Positions 25,148-33,920 of a stretch of 64,000 nucleotides of DNA are shown here, one piece after another; the stretch's first letter is position 1; each line of letters starts with the position of its first letter. The position numbers and the translations under genes were made by a program. The notes beneath the pieces were generated by a model. That model ran no database searches. It was given only the letters and a program-made list of their open reading frames with translations, and had not been told where the DNA came from. Source of the stretch: Luteibacter sp. (GTDB taxonomy: Bacteria > Pseudomonadota > Gammaproteobacteria > Xanthomonadales > Rhodanobacteraceae); contig NZ_WNDO01000014.1 in assembly GCF_009912395.1 (NCBI RefSeq), forward strand, positions 78,477 to 142,476, written 5' to 3'.

Positions 25148-26050
25148 TCAGTGCTCGAAGGCGTTGTCGCCGATCGTTTCGGCCAGGTAGTTCACGAACG
25201 ACGCGATGCGCGCGGAGATGGCCGTGTTGCGGTAGTACACGGCATTGATCGGCTGGCGGACATCCTGCCGCAGTGTCGGCAACACCTCCACGAGCGTGCC
25301 CGCATCGCGATCCGTGCGAGTCATGAAGTCGGAAAGGCAGACGATGCCGTTGCCTTCCAGCGCAAGGTGGCGCAGCGTTTCGCCGCTGGACGAACCTATG
25401 GTTGGCTTGATGTGCAGGGGCTGGCGCTTCGCATCGAGCAACGGCCACTGGTTGAGCATGTCCAGCTCGGTGAATCCAAGCAGTGAATGCCGCGACAGGT
25501 CGGCCACCTTGCGTGGCGTGCCGTGTTTTTCAAGATAGGCCGGACTGGCCAGGCAGCGCAGGCGGCTGCTGCCGATGGGGCGCGCATGCAACGTGGAGTC
25601 GCGCAGGCGACCGATGCGCAGCGCGACATCGGTGCGCCGTTCGAGAAGGTCGATGAAGCCTTCGCTGCTGTGCAGTTCGAGTTCCACTTCGGGATAGCGC
25701 TCGCGGTAACCGGCGACCAGCGGCACCACCACGTGCAGGATGAAGGGCGAGGCGGCATCGACGCGCAGGCGGCCGGCCGGGCGACTGCGGCGCTCGGCCA
25801 TCTGCTCCTCGGCATTCTCCACGGCGGCGACGATCTCGCGGGCGCGCTCCAGAAAGGCCTGGCCTTCGTCCGTGAGTTCGATGCGTCGGGTGGTCCGTCG
25901 CAGCAGGGTGGTCTTGAGCTTCTGTTCGAGTCGGCCGAGCGTGCGGCTGGCGGCCGAGATCGTCTGGTCGAGCTGCTGCGCGGCGCTGGTGATCGAGCCC
26001 GTATCGACGACGGTGATGAAGTTCTGGATCTCGTCGAGGGTGATGTTCAT
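25148..26050 (-). CDS. LysR-family transcriptional regulator
   Basis: A 300-residue LysR regulator starting MNITLDEIQNFITVVDTGS. The helix-turn-helix is ITSAAQQLDQTISAASRTLGRLE, then the RTTRRIELTDEGQAFL linker and an effector domain of the DsdC/GcvA-unlike, CrgA-like type (RLRVDAASPFILHVVVPL). It is divergent from another regulator gene (AraC type, 26171; 120-base gap), so regulators may control each other. The nuclease gene is downstream on the same strand. The effector is unknown. Confidence 0.9.
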   Translation of the reverse strand: MNITLDEIQNFITVVDTGSITSAAQQLDQTISAASRTLGRLEQKLKTTLLRRTTRRIELTDEGQAFLERAREIVAAVENAEEQMAERRSRPAGRLRVDAASPFILHVVVPLVAGYRERYPEVELELHSSEGFIDLLERRTDVALRIGRLRDSTLHARPIGSSRLRCLASPAYLEKHGTPRKVADLSRHSLLGFTELDMLNQWPLLDAKRQPLHIKPTIGSSSGETLRHLALEGNGIVCLSDFMTRTDRDAGTLVEVLPTLRQDVRQPINAVYYRNTAISARIASFVNYLAETIGDNAFEH

Positions 26051-26170
26051 CGTTGCGTTCGGCTCAAGGATGAATCGCTTATACGCGGCTTTCAGGGCAA
26101 AAGTAAGAGGCGGTCTGCGAAGGCTGCCGAGGTAATTGTCGTGAAAGGTTGCGCCCGGGATCATGGCGCC

Positions 26171-27040
26171 ATGCCCGCGTCCATCCATCCGCCCCGCTTC
26201 GACCCTGCCTGCGAACCCGGGCCGGACTGGGCCGCGCTGCGTTCGGAGCGGACCGACACGGTGGCGGGCGACGATGTAGGGCATCCGCTGGATGGCCTGC
26301 TGTCTACGCGTGTCTGGCTCGAAGTGCCCCGGTATGCGGGCAAGATCGCCCTGTCGACCACGCGCATCACGCTGGTGGCCTCGGGCCGGCTGCGCATCGG
26401 CCATCGCTCGGACGAGCCGCAGGCGTTGCCCGGGCAGGTGATCCTGTTTCGCCGCTGCGAGACGTATCGCGTGCATGGCGATTCGTTATCGGGCCATGTG
26501 ATCAACCTCGACGTGCAGCCGGGCTATCTTCGCGACCTGGGCCTTGGCGAGGACGATATCGCGCTCGCGTTGGCGAATTCGCCGGGCGCCAACCTCGTGC
26601 TGTTGCGTCTGTTCCGCGAGTCGCGCACCCAGACGCACCACCTGCCCTGGGACGCCCGCGCCATGCTCGCGCAGTGGCTGGCGTCGTCCCAGCGCGTGGC
26701 GACCCACGCACCGACGCACTGGGCGGCGCGCCTGCGCACATACCTTGCCGAACACTGGAACGAACGCTGCCCGTTGACTGTGCTCGGCGAGGTCGCCGAA
26801 TGTCATCCGGTGACGATCGCACGGTACTTTCCCATCCATTTCGGCTATACGCCACTGGATTACATGCGCCTGCTGAAGGCCGAACAGGCGGTATGCCAGT
26901 TGCTGCGCACCGGTCACTCGGTGACGGACATCGCCCATCGCTGCGGTTTCTCCGACCATAGCCACCTGACCCGCACGTTGCGTCAGTTGACCGGCCTCAC
27001 GCCGGTGGAACTGCGCCGGCTTGGGCCCACGACACGCTGA
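26171..27040 (+). CDS. AraC-family transcriptional regulator
   Basis: A 289-residue AraC regulator. The N-terminal part (about 1-170) is beta-rich (ISTTRITLVASGRL-like, LPGQVILFRRCETYRVHG), a cupin-type sensor. The C-terminal AraC domain includes LTVLGEVAECHPVTIARYF (first helix-turn-helix) and VTDIAHRCGFSDHSHLTRTLRQLTGLTP (second). The start is the ATG at 26171; the frame is open for hundreds of bases upstream, but that stretch is antisense to the LysR gene. No enzyme gene sits next to it. Confidence 0.88.
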   Translation: MPASIHPPRFDPACEPGPDWAALRSERTDTVAGDDVGHPLDGLLSTRVWLEVPRYAGKIALSTTRITLVASGRLRIGHRSDEPQALPGQVILFRRCETYRVHGDSLSGHVINLDVQPGYLRDLGLGEDDIALALANSPGANLVLLRLFRESRTQTHHLPWDARAMLAQWLASSQRVATHAPTHWAARLRTYLAEHWNERCPLTVLGEVAECHPVTIARYFPIHFGYTPLDYMRLLKAEQAVCQLLRTGHSVTDIAHRCGFSDHSHLTRTLRQLTGLTPVELRRLGPTTR

Positions 27041-27182
27041 CGCGTGGGGCGGTCGTCTCAACACGATCTCCATCCCCGCTCCAACGAATCGCGACACGAC
27101 GGGGCCATGCTCAGTTAAGGCCACCCCGGTGCCGTGCGCCCCGACCCCCGGACCCCGCTTGGCGGCGCCCGGGTGGCCTCCC

Positions 27183-27902
27183 TCACAGTCCGAGCGCGCC
27201 CCGTAGCCCGTCCACATAGGAGCGGCTGGCGCGAACGAGGGTGCCGTCGATCAGGCGTACGAGGCAGTCGCGATTCGACAAGGCTTCCAGTTCGGCGACG
27301 CGATCCACGCGCACGATGGTGGAGCGATGGATGCGGATGAAGCACGCCGGATCCAGCACGCGCTCGATCTGCTGCATGGTTTCCCGCACGAGGTGGACCC
27401 GATCGCCGACATGCAGGCCGACGTAATCGCCGCTGGCTTCGATCCATTCGACGTCCGATGTGCGCACCACGACGTCGCGATGGCCGAGGCGTGCCGTGAA
27501 GCAGCGGGCATACGGACCTTCGCGCACGCTGGTCGATGCGATGGGGTGCAGGTGTTTTCGTGCACGACCCAGTGCTTCGTCGAAACGGGCGTCGTCGATG
27601 GGCTTGAGCAGGTAGTCGACGGCGGCGGCTTCGAACGCACGCAGGGCGTACTGGTCGTAGGCGGTAAGCATGATCGGCAGCGGTCGCCGCTCGGCGGGCA
27701 AGGCGTCGAGCACGTCGAAACCGCTCAGCCCAGGCATGCGTACATCGAGAAAGGCGATATCGAAGGCCTGTTCCTTCAGTAGCTCGACGGCCTGCTCGCC
27801 GTCGCCACATTCCGCGATGGCCAGGACATCGTCATGGCGTTCCAGCCGGAGCCGGACGCCGCGTCGGGAAAGCGGTTCATCATCGACCACGAGCACGCGC
27901 AT
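27183..27902 (-). CDS. LytTR-type response regulator
   Basis: A 239-residue response regulator. The receiver domain has VVDDEP (acidic pair), Asp53 in IAFLDVRMPG, Thr in MLTAYDQYA and Lys in DYLLKPID. The LytTR DNA-binding domain (about 140-235) has VRTSDVEWIEASGDYVGLHV and RIHRSTIVRVD. It is translationally coupled to the kinase gene: its ATG overlaps the kinase stop (ATGA). LytTR systems with this kinase type often control envelope, pilus or carbohydrate functions; the target is not visible here. Confidence 0.93.
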   Translation of the reverse strand: MRVLVVDDEPLSRRGVRLRLERHDDVLAIAECGDGEQAVELLKEQAFDIAFLDVRMPGLSGFDVLDALPAERRPLPIMLTAYDQYALRAFEAAAVDYLLKPIDDARFDEALGRARKHLHPIASTSVREGPYARCFTARLGHRDVVVRTSDVEWIEASGDYVGLHVGDRVHLVRETMQQIERVLDPACFIRIHRSTIVRVDRVAELEALSNRDCLVRLIDGTLVRASRSYVDGLRGALGL

Positions 27903-28969
27903 CAGGCGCCCTCCGGTGAATGGTCGACTCGGAACGGTAGCGCGATATCGACACGGCATCCGCCGTTGGCGGCGATTGCCAGCTCGACACGCTGCGCATC
28001 GCCATACAGCCTCAGCAGCCGCTCCCGGACGTTGTTCAGCCCGATTGCGCCCGGTCGTTCCGCTTCGCATCCCGCCGCCGGTGGGCCGTCGTTGCGGATG
28101 ACGATGTTCAGCGTTTCTCCATCGCGCGCTACGCGCAGTTCGATATGACCCGGCTCGCGCAGGCGGGCGATGCCGTGCCGCACCGCGTTCTCCACGAGGG
28201 GCTGGATCAGCAGGCTGGGAACCCGGGCGCGAAGCACGTCAGGGCCCGCGCGCACGTCGAGTATCAGCCGCTCACCGAGGCGCGCTTTTTCGATATCCAG
28301 GTAGAGCGTGGTGGTGGCCAGCTCTTCCGCCAACGACACCTCGTGCGAGTGGTCGTCCTCCAAGGTGGTTCGCAGCAGGTCGCCCAGGGTGGCGAGCATC
28401 CGCGTGGCATCGTCGTTGCGCCGCTCGGTCACCAGCGCGGAGATCGCGTTGAGGGTGTTGAACAAGAAGTGGGGGTTAATCTGGTAGCGCAGCGCGCGAA
28501 GCTCGGCTTCGCGGGCGAGGGCCTGGGCCTCGTGCAGGCGCTCCCTTGCGCCGCGCAACTCGTACGCATGGGAGACGATGCCGTGGATGGCGCAGAAGGC
28601 GATGTAGGCGAGCCAGCAGCCGTCGAGGCCGGCCAGCGTACGGAACCAGCTGAAGCTCGGCAGGCGCCCCCAATGGATCGCCAGCAGCTGGATCACCGCA
28701 TTGTTGAGCACCGAGAAGACGTAGCCGGCCGCCAGCATCACCAGTACCAGCGCCCACAGGGGGATGCGACGCCATAGTCCGCGCTGCAATGCCGTGAGCG
28801 GAACGCTCCACAGCACGAAGGCGATGACCAGGAAGGCGCGCACCGCGATGGCATGTTCGTAGCCAAGCTCCGCCAGGCCCACGACGGCCATGCACGCGAT
28901 GATCGGCGACCCTGCGAGGATCGGCAGCAGGAACGGCACCTCATGGCGTCGCGACGGGAGAATCTTCAA
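27902..28969 (-). CDS. LytS-type sensor histidine kinase
   Basis: A 355-residue membrane kinase with about four hydrophobic helices in the first 135 residues and no long extracytoplasmic loop. A coiled stretch (GARERLHEAQALAREAELRAL) leads to the His_kinase motif INPHFLFNTLNAISAL with phospho-acceptor His167. An HATPase domain follows (LLIQPLVENAVRHGI; IVIRNDGPP; GIGLNNVRERL-like GAIGLNNVRERL). The longest frame starts at a TTG (28969); no upstream ATG is in frame, and a GTG ten codons later is the alternative. It forms a two-gene system with the LytTR regulator. Confidence 0.92.
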   Translation of the reverse strand: MKILPSRRHEVPFLLPILAGSPIIACMAVVGLAELGYEHAIAVRAFLVIAFVLWSVPLTALQRGLWRRIPLWALVLVMLAAGYVFSVLNNAVIQLLAIHWGRLPSFSWFRTLAGLDGCWLAYIAFCAIHGIVSHAYELRGARERLHEAQALAREAELRALRYQINPHFLFNTLNAISALVTERRNDDATRMLATLGDLLRTTLEDDHSHEVSLAEELATTTLYLDIEKARLGERLILDVRAGPDVLRARVPSLLIQPLVENAVRHGIARLREPGHIELRVARDGETLNIVIRNDGPPAAGCEAERPGAIGLNNVRERLLRLYGDAQRVELAIAANGGCRVDIALPFRVDHSPEGA

Positions 28970-29169
28970 GGCATGGGCTCAGCATGTGCGGGGGTGCGAC
29001 GGCATCCTACTCCGCCGGCAAGGCGGTCGCCCGGCGCTTTCGCGGGAGTCGAACCCGGTGCGACGGTCCGTGCCCCGCATGCGACAGGACGCTTCATCGG
29101 GGGTGTTCGTGTCTCGTCACCGGTTCTGTCCTAGAATCGCCTTCTCCCACATGGGTCAAAGGATTCGCC

Positions 29170-29747
29170 ATGTCGCCGAGCCGCCCCTTCGAGAACAAGC
29201 GTGTCGTCATCGTCCACGGCTACATGGCCTCGCCGACGGACCACTGGTTTCCCACGCTGACCCAGTCGCTTGAAGTCGAAGGCGCCCGCGTCGATGTGGT
29301 ATCGCTACCGGAGTCCAACGCGCCGCGCGCGCAGGCCTGGGCGGCGACCTTGCAGGACGTGGTCCCGCATGTGGACGAAAACACCTTCATCATCGGTCAC
29401 AGCCTCGGTTGCGTGACCACGTTGCGTCATCTCCAGTCCCTTCCGGCAGGCAGCCGCATCGGCGGCCTGGTGCTCGTATCGGGCTTCGACTGCACGCTGG
29501 ATAACATTCCCGAACTGGCCGAGTTCACCCCGACACCATCGCGCACGACACGGTCCGTCGTCGCGCCGCGCACATCCTGTCGATCGTCTCGGACAACGAT
29601 GACATCGTCGATCCGAAGCACTCGCACGATCTCGCCGAATCGCTGGGCAGCGACGTCCAGGTCGTGAAAGGCGGTGGTCACTTCATGGTGGCGGAAGGTT
29701 TCACTGCGCTGCCCGAGGTGCACCAGGCGCTGCGTCGGATGCTGTGA
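29170..29747 (+). pseudogene. RBBP9/YdeN-family alpha/beta hydrolase, frameshifted
   Basis: The N-terminal 120 residues (from MSPSRPFENKRVVIVHGYMA) carry the YdeN-type serine hydrolase core with nucleophile motif IIGHSLGCVTT. After ELAEFTP the frame turns into arginine- and serine-rich nonsense. The -1 shifted frame continues as DTIAHDTVRRRAAHILSIV, the acid region SDNDDIVDPKHSHDL and the catalytic-His region VVKGGGHFMVAEGF, to a stop at 29745-29747. Restoring one base in the C-run at 29528-29531 gives a continuous 192-residue protein, the normal family length. The lesion is either a real inactivating deletion or a sequencing error. Confidence 0.85.
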
Positions 29748-29767
29748 CGCAGCGGCGCTGTCGCGCT

Positions 29768-30190
29768 TCAGGATGCCTCGAAGCGCTTGCTGAGGAAGTA
29801 GCGCGCGCTGCCGCGCGGATGGTCGGCGATGTCGCCGAATACCGTGTATCCGAGCCTTTCGTAAAAGGGGCGCGCCTGGAAGGCGAAGGTGTCCAGCCAT
29901 GAGCCGACGCATCCCCGCTCGATCGCGAGTTTTTCGGCGGCCGCGACCAGTTTCGAACCCGTGCCCTGGCCACGAAGGGAATCGGGGACCGCGAGCAGTT
30001 CGATGAACAGCCAGTCCATCAGGATCTTGCCCCACAGGCCACCGATAGCCTCGCCGGCATCGTTCCGGATGAGGATCGCCACCATCTGCGTCTCTGCCGA
30101 TGGGGCGTGTTGCCTGTTGTAGGCGACCAGGGGAGCGAGGATGGCGGCACGGTCCTCGGCGGTGGGCTCCTGGACGATTTCCAGTTCCAT
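29768..30190 (-). CDS. GNAT-family N-acetyltransferase
   Basis: A 140-residue acetyltransferase. Motif A reads ELLAVPDSLRGQGTGSKLVAAAEKLA (acetyl-CoA pyrophosphate loop GQGTGS), then SWLDTFAFQARPFYERLGYTVFGDI and RYFLSKRF. The pattern of GGLWGKILMDWLFIELLAV and TFAFQAR suits a group of small GNATs often found in proteobacteria; the substrate is unknown. The ATG at 30190 is chosen over an upstream start. It is convergent with the frameshifted hydrolase. Confidence 0.87.
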   Translation of the reverse strand: MELEIVQEPTAEDRAAILAPLVAYNRQHAPSAETQMVAILIRNDAGEAIGGLWGKILMDWLFIELLAVPDSLRGQGTGSKLVAAAEKLAIERGCVGSWLDTFAFQARPFYERLGYTVFGDIADHPRGSARYFLSKRFEAS

Positions 30191-30329
30191 GGTTCGATTC
30201 CTGACAGCACGGCAGCACAGGTTATCGGATGGCCTGCGAACTGTCGTCGCCGCCACCGTGCATTCACTTCATGTCAGGGCTGGTAACATGCCTGAGCTGT
30301 CCAAGCGCAGGTCCCACGAAGATCCCGAC

Positions 30330-30605
30330 ATGACAGATCAGCCGCATATCCATTGCCCACTGTGCCTCTGGGAGCCCAAGGCCGAGAGTCGTTGGATCTG
30401 TGCGCCGGGCGAACCCGGCTCCGGATGCCGCACGAGTTGGCACACCTTCTGGACGGCGGGTTGCTGCCCCGGATGCGGGCACTTCTGGACGATGACGGCA
30501 TGCCACGCGTGCAAGAAGTCGTCACCGCACGAATCGTGGTACCACTTTCCCGAGAAGGACGACATCCGCAAGGACGTCGAGGAAGAGGTCGGCGCTACGG
30601 CCTGA
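30330..30605 (+). CDS. Small cysteine-rich zinc-ribbon-like protein
   Basis: A 91-residue protein with nine cysteines arranged as CPLC, WIC, SGC, GCCPGC and CHAC, plus many tryptophans and histidines. The pattern of paired CxxC knuckles suggests one or two structural zinc sites. The tail is acidic (EKDDIRKDVEEEVG). I recall similar hypothetical proteins in Xanthomonadales but no assigned function. The ATG at 30330 is preceded by a moderate GAAGAT site. Its stop is 9 bases from the stop of the convergent cupin gene. Confidence 0.72.
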   Translation: MTDQPHIHCPLCLWEPKAESRWICAPGEPGSGCRTSWHTFWTAGCCPGCGHFWTMTACHACKKSSPHESWYHFPEKDDIRKDVEEEVGATA

Positions 30606-30614
30606 TGGTCGGCG

Positions 30615-31013
30615 TCATTTCACCAACGCGACCAGCGGCTTGCCCTTGTCGACGATGTACGTCCCCAGTTCGGCGGCATTCGTGCTGCCCACGTTCCTGG
30701 CGCTGTGCACGACGCCCGCGGGTACGAACAGCACGTCGCCGGCCTTGAGCGTCACGGGTGGCTTGCCCTGCAGCTGATATTCGATGTCACCCTCGATGAC
30801 GTAGATGATCTCTTCGCCCGGATGCCGGTGGTTCGGCGCGATCCTGCCTGGATCGATATCGACGCGGACCTGCAGTTCTTCCTTGCCCGGGATGCTGAGG
30901 TCGTTGCGCGAAAGGTCGGTGCGATGCACGCCGGAGGAGGGCGCTTCGGTGGCGGTTGCCTGCACGCCGACGAGGGCGAGCAGCGCGGGGATAGCAAGGC
31001 GGACGAGGTTCAT
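30615..31013 (-). CDS. Secreted cupin-domain protein
   Basis: A 132-residue exported protein with a signal peptide (about 1-21, ending VQATATEA) and a single cupin barrel. Metal-ligand motif 1 is NHRHPGEEIIYVIEGDI (HxHx3E) and motif 2 is GDVLFVPAGVVHSARN (His). Small secreted cupins of this type may bind a metal or an aromatic ligand; no reaction is established. It lies downstream of the transporter gene at 31129 on the same strand, with a 115-base gap that has no obvious terminator. Confidence 0.85.
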   Translation of the reverse strand: MNLVRLAIPALLALVGVQATATEAPSSGVHRTDLSRNDLSIPGKEELQVRVDIDPGRIAPNHRHPGEEIIYVIEGDIEYQLQGKPPVTLKAGDVLFVPAGVVHSARNVGSTNAAELGTYIVDKGKPLVALVK

Positions 31014-31128
31014 GGACGTTCTCCGATGAGGGGCGTGTTGACGTTACCGCCCCGACGGATGCGCGTACGTAGCCGAATGTAACCCTGTGTAGCCTGCGCT
31101 CACCCGGATACCTTGGGCTACAAAATCC

Positions 31129-32430
31129 TCAGAGCCAGGCCAGCAGCGGCGAAATGCACAGCAACACGCCGATTACCACGATGAACACGAGATCGGCGCC
31201 ACGGTAGCGCGACAGCGCCGGCACCCGGTAAACCAGCCACGCGGGAATCAGGCAGCCCAGCAGGCCGAAGATGGGGCTGCTGAGCGAGGTGAACGAGAGC
31301 ACCGGCAGGTTGCCCACGATGGCCGTCCACGCGAGCAGTACCGCGAAGATCATCACGCCACGGGCGATCAGGGTGCGCGGCAGGCGCTCCGGTGCGATCC
31401 AGCGGCCGAGCAGGTTCACCACCATGCCCTGGCAGGCCTCGCGGAAACCGAGGTAGACGCCGAAGAACGCCGTCATCACCGCGAAGATGTTCAGCACCAC
31501 GCCGACGACGCTGGCCCAGCTACCCGGGAAGATCTGCGCGCTGATCGCCAGTGCCGACACGTTCTGCTCGTAGGCTTTCACGGCATCCTCGTGGCCCATC
31601 GCGAGGGTGAACGACACCGCGTAGAAGAACACCGTGACGAACAGGATGCCGAAGGCGATGTTCATCGCCCGCAGCGCCTTGTGCCGGGCCACGGCGATCG
31701 ACGTCTCGCGGGCGCGATAGGAGATCACCATCGGGCTGAGTGTCTGGATGAACAGGATCGAGGTGAGCGTGAAGGGCAGGGTGATCACCGCGTCCTTCAC
31801 CAGATGCCCTGGCGATGGCGGTGTGCCCAGGTTGCCGACGTTCCAGCGCGAGATCATCAGGAAGCCGAGCGCGGCAACGATCAGCAGCTTGGTCAGCACC
31901 AGCAGCGAGGACAGGCGGAACAGCACCTTTTCGCCGCGCGAGGCGAGGCTGACGAGCACGACCATCAGGGCCAGCCCGTACCAGGGGCTGTCGGACCACA
32001 GGCCCTTCGTGAAGCCGAAACTGTGCAGGTACGAGGCGCTGTCGCGGGTGATCGCCGTGGCGTAGACGAACATCCATATCGTGAGCATCACGAAGTAGAG
32101 CAGGCCCAGCGCGACACCCCAGCCGCGGCCCAGGTAGCCGGCGATCATGCTCGGGTAGTCCTGGCTTTGCTTCGACTCCGCAAGCGTGTTGATGAACAGG
32201 CGCTGGAACAGATACATGCCGGGATAGCCGATCACGGCCGACAGCAGGAACACCCAGATCCCCATCAGGCCGACCTGCACCGGCAGGAAGACGATGCCGG
32301 CGCCGATGGCCATGCCGATGCTCATCATGATCCAGCCGATGTCGGTGCTGTCGAAGCGCGTGGCCTCGCGCCATTGACTGGCGCTCATGGGCGCATCGGC
32401 GGTGGCGGGGGAAGGGGTGGTGTAGGCCAT
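31129..32430 (-). CDS. HAAAP-family amino-acid/proton symporter (YhaO/YhjV-like)
   Basis: A 433-residue integral membrane protein with about 11 hydrophobic helices. The first helix (GWIMMSIGMAIGAGIVFLPV) has the glycine-rich unwound segment typical of APC-fold transporters. The overall pattern, including LFINTLAESKQSQDYPSMI, resembles the hydroxy/aromatic amino-acid permease family members YhaO, YhjV and SdaC. A serine-like or related amino acid is a reasonable substrate guess. It has a long 5' region (32431-32821) that may carry a regulatory leader. Confidence 0.87.
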   Translation of the reverse strand: MAYTTPSPATADAPMSASQWREATRFDSTDIGWIMMSIGMAIGAGIVFLPVQVGLMGIWVFLLSAVIGYPGMYLFQRLFINTLAESKQSQDYPSMIAGYLGRGWGVALGLLYFVMLTIWMFVYATAITRDSASYLHSFGFTKGLWSDSPWYGLALMVVLVSLASRGEKVLFRLSSLLVLTKLLIVAALGFLMISRWNVGNLGTPPSPGHLVKDAVITLPFTLTSILFIQTLSPMVISYRARETSIAVARHKALRAMNIAFGILFVTVFFYAVSFTLAMGHEDAVKAYEQNVSALAISAQIFPGSWASVVGVVLNIFAVMTAFFGVYLGFREACQGMVVNLLGRWIAPERLPRTLIARGVMIFAVLLAWTAIVGNLPVLSFTSLSSPIFGLLGCLIPAWLVYRVPALSRYRGADLVFIVVIGVLLCISPLLAWL

Positions 32431-32821
32431 CGGAACATCCTGCGACGGAGGGTGAAGACGCGGTGGACCGCCGGCGGATCATGCCGGGGGAAGCGTCGTG
32501 TGTTCGGGGAGAGGGCGGCGAAGGGCCGCGTGCGTGGAGCGTCAGCCGTGGCGACGACAACAGGAACGACCGACCAGGCGACACGGCAGGGCCGTGAAGG
32601 GCGTCGGGAAGTTCGTCGTGTCGATGTCCACAGTGCTCATCGGGGGAATCACGCCAGGGGGAAGTCCGATCCCGGGGATCGGCGGGTCCCCATTCTGCGG
32701 TATCGCGGCACCGGGTTGTCAACGGATGGGTGACCTTGCCGTTCGCCAGGCCGGACCTGTGCTATTCCTGTGATCGCGATAGCCGGACAATTCCCCGTTT
32801 CTGACGGAGCGACCCATTCCG
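32431..32821 (-). promoter_or_regulatory. Long leader of the amino-acid transporter gene
   Basis: This 391-base gap has no convincing large gene. On the minus strand, TTGACA (32717-32722) and CAGAAT (32692-32697) could be a sigma-70 -35/-10 pair with a slightly long 19-base spacer. That would give a 5' untranslated region of about 255 bases. Just inside it lies a perfect dyad, CCGATCC-CGG-GGATCGG (32666-32682). A 32-codon ORF follows at 32542-32640. The layout would fit leader-based control, but no known riboswitch was recognised. Confidence 0.35.
32542..32640 (-). CDS. Possible 32-residue leader peptide
   Basis: A short ORF in the 5' region of the HAAAP transporter gene, beginning MSTVDIDTTNFPTPF and ending in an arginine- and cysteine-rich segment CRLVGRSCCRRHG. 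There is no good Shine-Dalgarno before the ATG. Clustered Arg and Cys codons would suit ribosome-stalling control, but the ORF could also be chance. Confidence is low. Confidence 0.2.
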   Translation of the reverse strand: MSTVDIDTTNFPTPFTALPCRLVGRSCCRRHG

Positions 32822-32881
32822 ATGGCACGCCGGACGATCCATCGCGACGAGCGGCCCGAGAATCCGTCGGACAGCCATGCC

Positions 32882-33799
32882 ATGCCCCCGGTGAACCGGG
32901 TCTCGGGCATGCTCGACGACCTGAACGAACTGCGCACGTTCCAGCTGATCCTGGCCCACAGCAGCCTTTCCGGCGCGGCACGCGCCCTGGGCGTGGGCCT
33001 GGGCGTCGTGAGCAAGCGGCTGGCGACCCTCGAACGCCGGATCGGCCAGCGCCTTATCCACCGCACCACGCGGCGCCTGGTCCCCACCGACGAAGGGCTC
33101 GCGCTGGTTGCCTACGTCGAGCGCATGCTCGCGGAACTGGATGCGGCAGAGCGGTATCTGTCCAGCGGCAACGAGGAACCGACGGGCATCCTGCGCGTGG
33201 GCTGCACGACCACGTTCGGCGGCATGCATGTGGCGCCGGTCATCGCTGAACTGGTCGCGTCCCATCCCGCGTTGCAGATCGAGCTGGTCATGGAGGACTG
33301 GCCGCAGGACCCCATCTCGGGCCAACTCGACGTGGCCATTTACCTCGGACGCATCCCCGACAACACGTACGTCGCGAAAAAACTGGTCGACAATCGCAGG
33401 ATCCTGGTGGCCTCGCCGGATTACCTTGCCAGGCAAGGTCGTCCGGAGATCCCTGCGGACCTGACGGGGCATGTTTGCCTGCGCTGGTTCGATGGCCGCA
33501 TGCCCTGGAAGCTCACCGGGCCGGACGGCCAGTACGTGGAACTGGTGGCGCCATCGCGCTTGCGTGCAAATCACGGCGATGTCATCCACCGTTGGTGCCT
33601 GGAAGGGCGGGGCATCATGTTCAAGTCCTGCGTGGATCTGGTGGAGGATCTCGCCGCGGGGCGGCTGGTCCACCTGCTGCCGGACTGGTACGAAGAGGCA
33701 TCGATCTGCGCGTTGCTTCCTACCCGCAGGCACATGTCCCCCAAGATACGTGTGTTCCTCGATGCGATGGCGGCGCGTCTTGCACGTTATTGCGCCTGA
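32882..33799 (+). CDS. LysR-family transcriptional regulator
   Basis: A LysR regulator of about 305 residues. The helix-turn-helix reads SSLSGAARALGVGLGVVSKRLATLE, then RTTRRLVPTDEGLALV and an effector domain (GILRVGCTTTFGGMHVAPVI). Possible starts are 32822, 32882 and 32909 (MLDDLNELRTFQLIL); the last gives the usual LysR N-terminus, so the first residues are uncertain. It precedes the permease operon by 121 bases in the same direction. It is divergent from the HAAAP transporter gene across the long leader. Either could be its target. Confidence 0.88.
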   Translation: MPPVNRVSGMLDDLNELRTFQLILAHSSLSGAARALGVGLGVVSKRLATLERRIGQRLIHRTTRRLVPTDEGLALVAYVERMLAELDAAERYLSSGNEEPTGILRVGCTTTFGGMHVAPVIAELVASHPALQIELVMEDWPQDPISGQLDVAIYLGRIPDNTYVAKKLVDNRRILVASPDYLARQGRPEIPADLTGHVCLRWFDGRMPWKLTGPDGQYVELVAPSRLRANHGDVIHRWCLEGRGIMFKSCVDLVEDLAAGRLVHLLPDWYEEASICALLPTRRHMSPKIRVFLDAMAARLARYCA

Positions 33800-33920
33800 T
33801 ATCGGTTTCTCTACCCCGTTTCCATAGTCCATGTTCCGGTTGCTACATGCCCTGAGGAATTCGATCCCAAGATAATTCCCTCCATTCGCGGGCAGTGCGA
33901 ACCTATGGATCGAGGTGACG

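Noticed and set aside
29043..29062. tRNA T-arm-like sequence (GGGTTCGACTCCC on the minus strand)
   Set aside because: No anticodon stem, D-arm, acceptor pairing or CCA end can be formed from the flanks, so it is a chance match.
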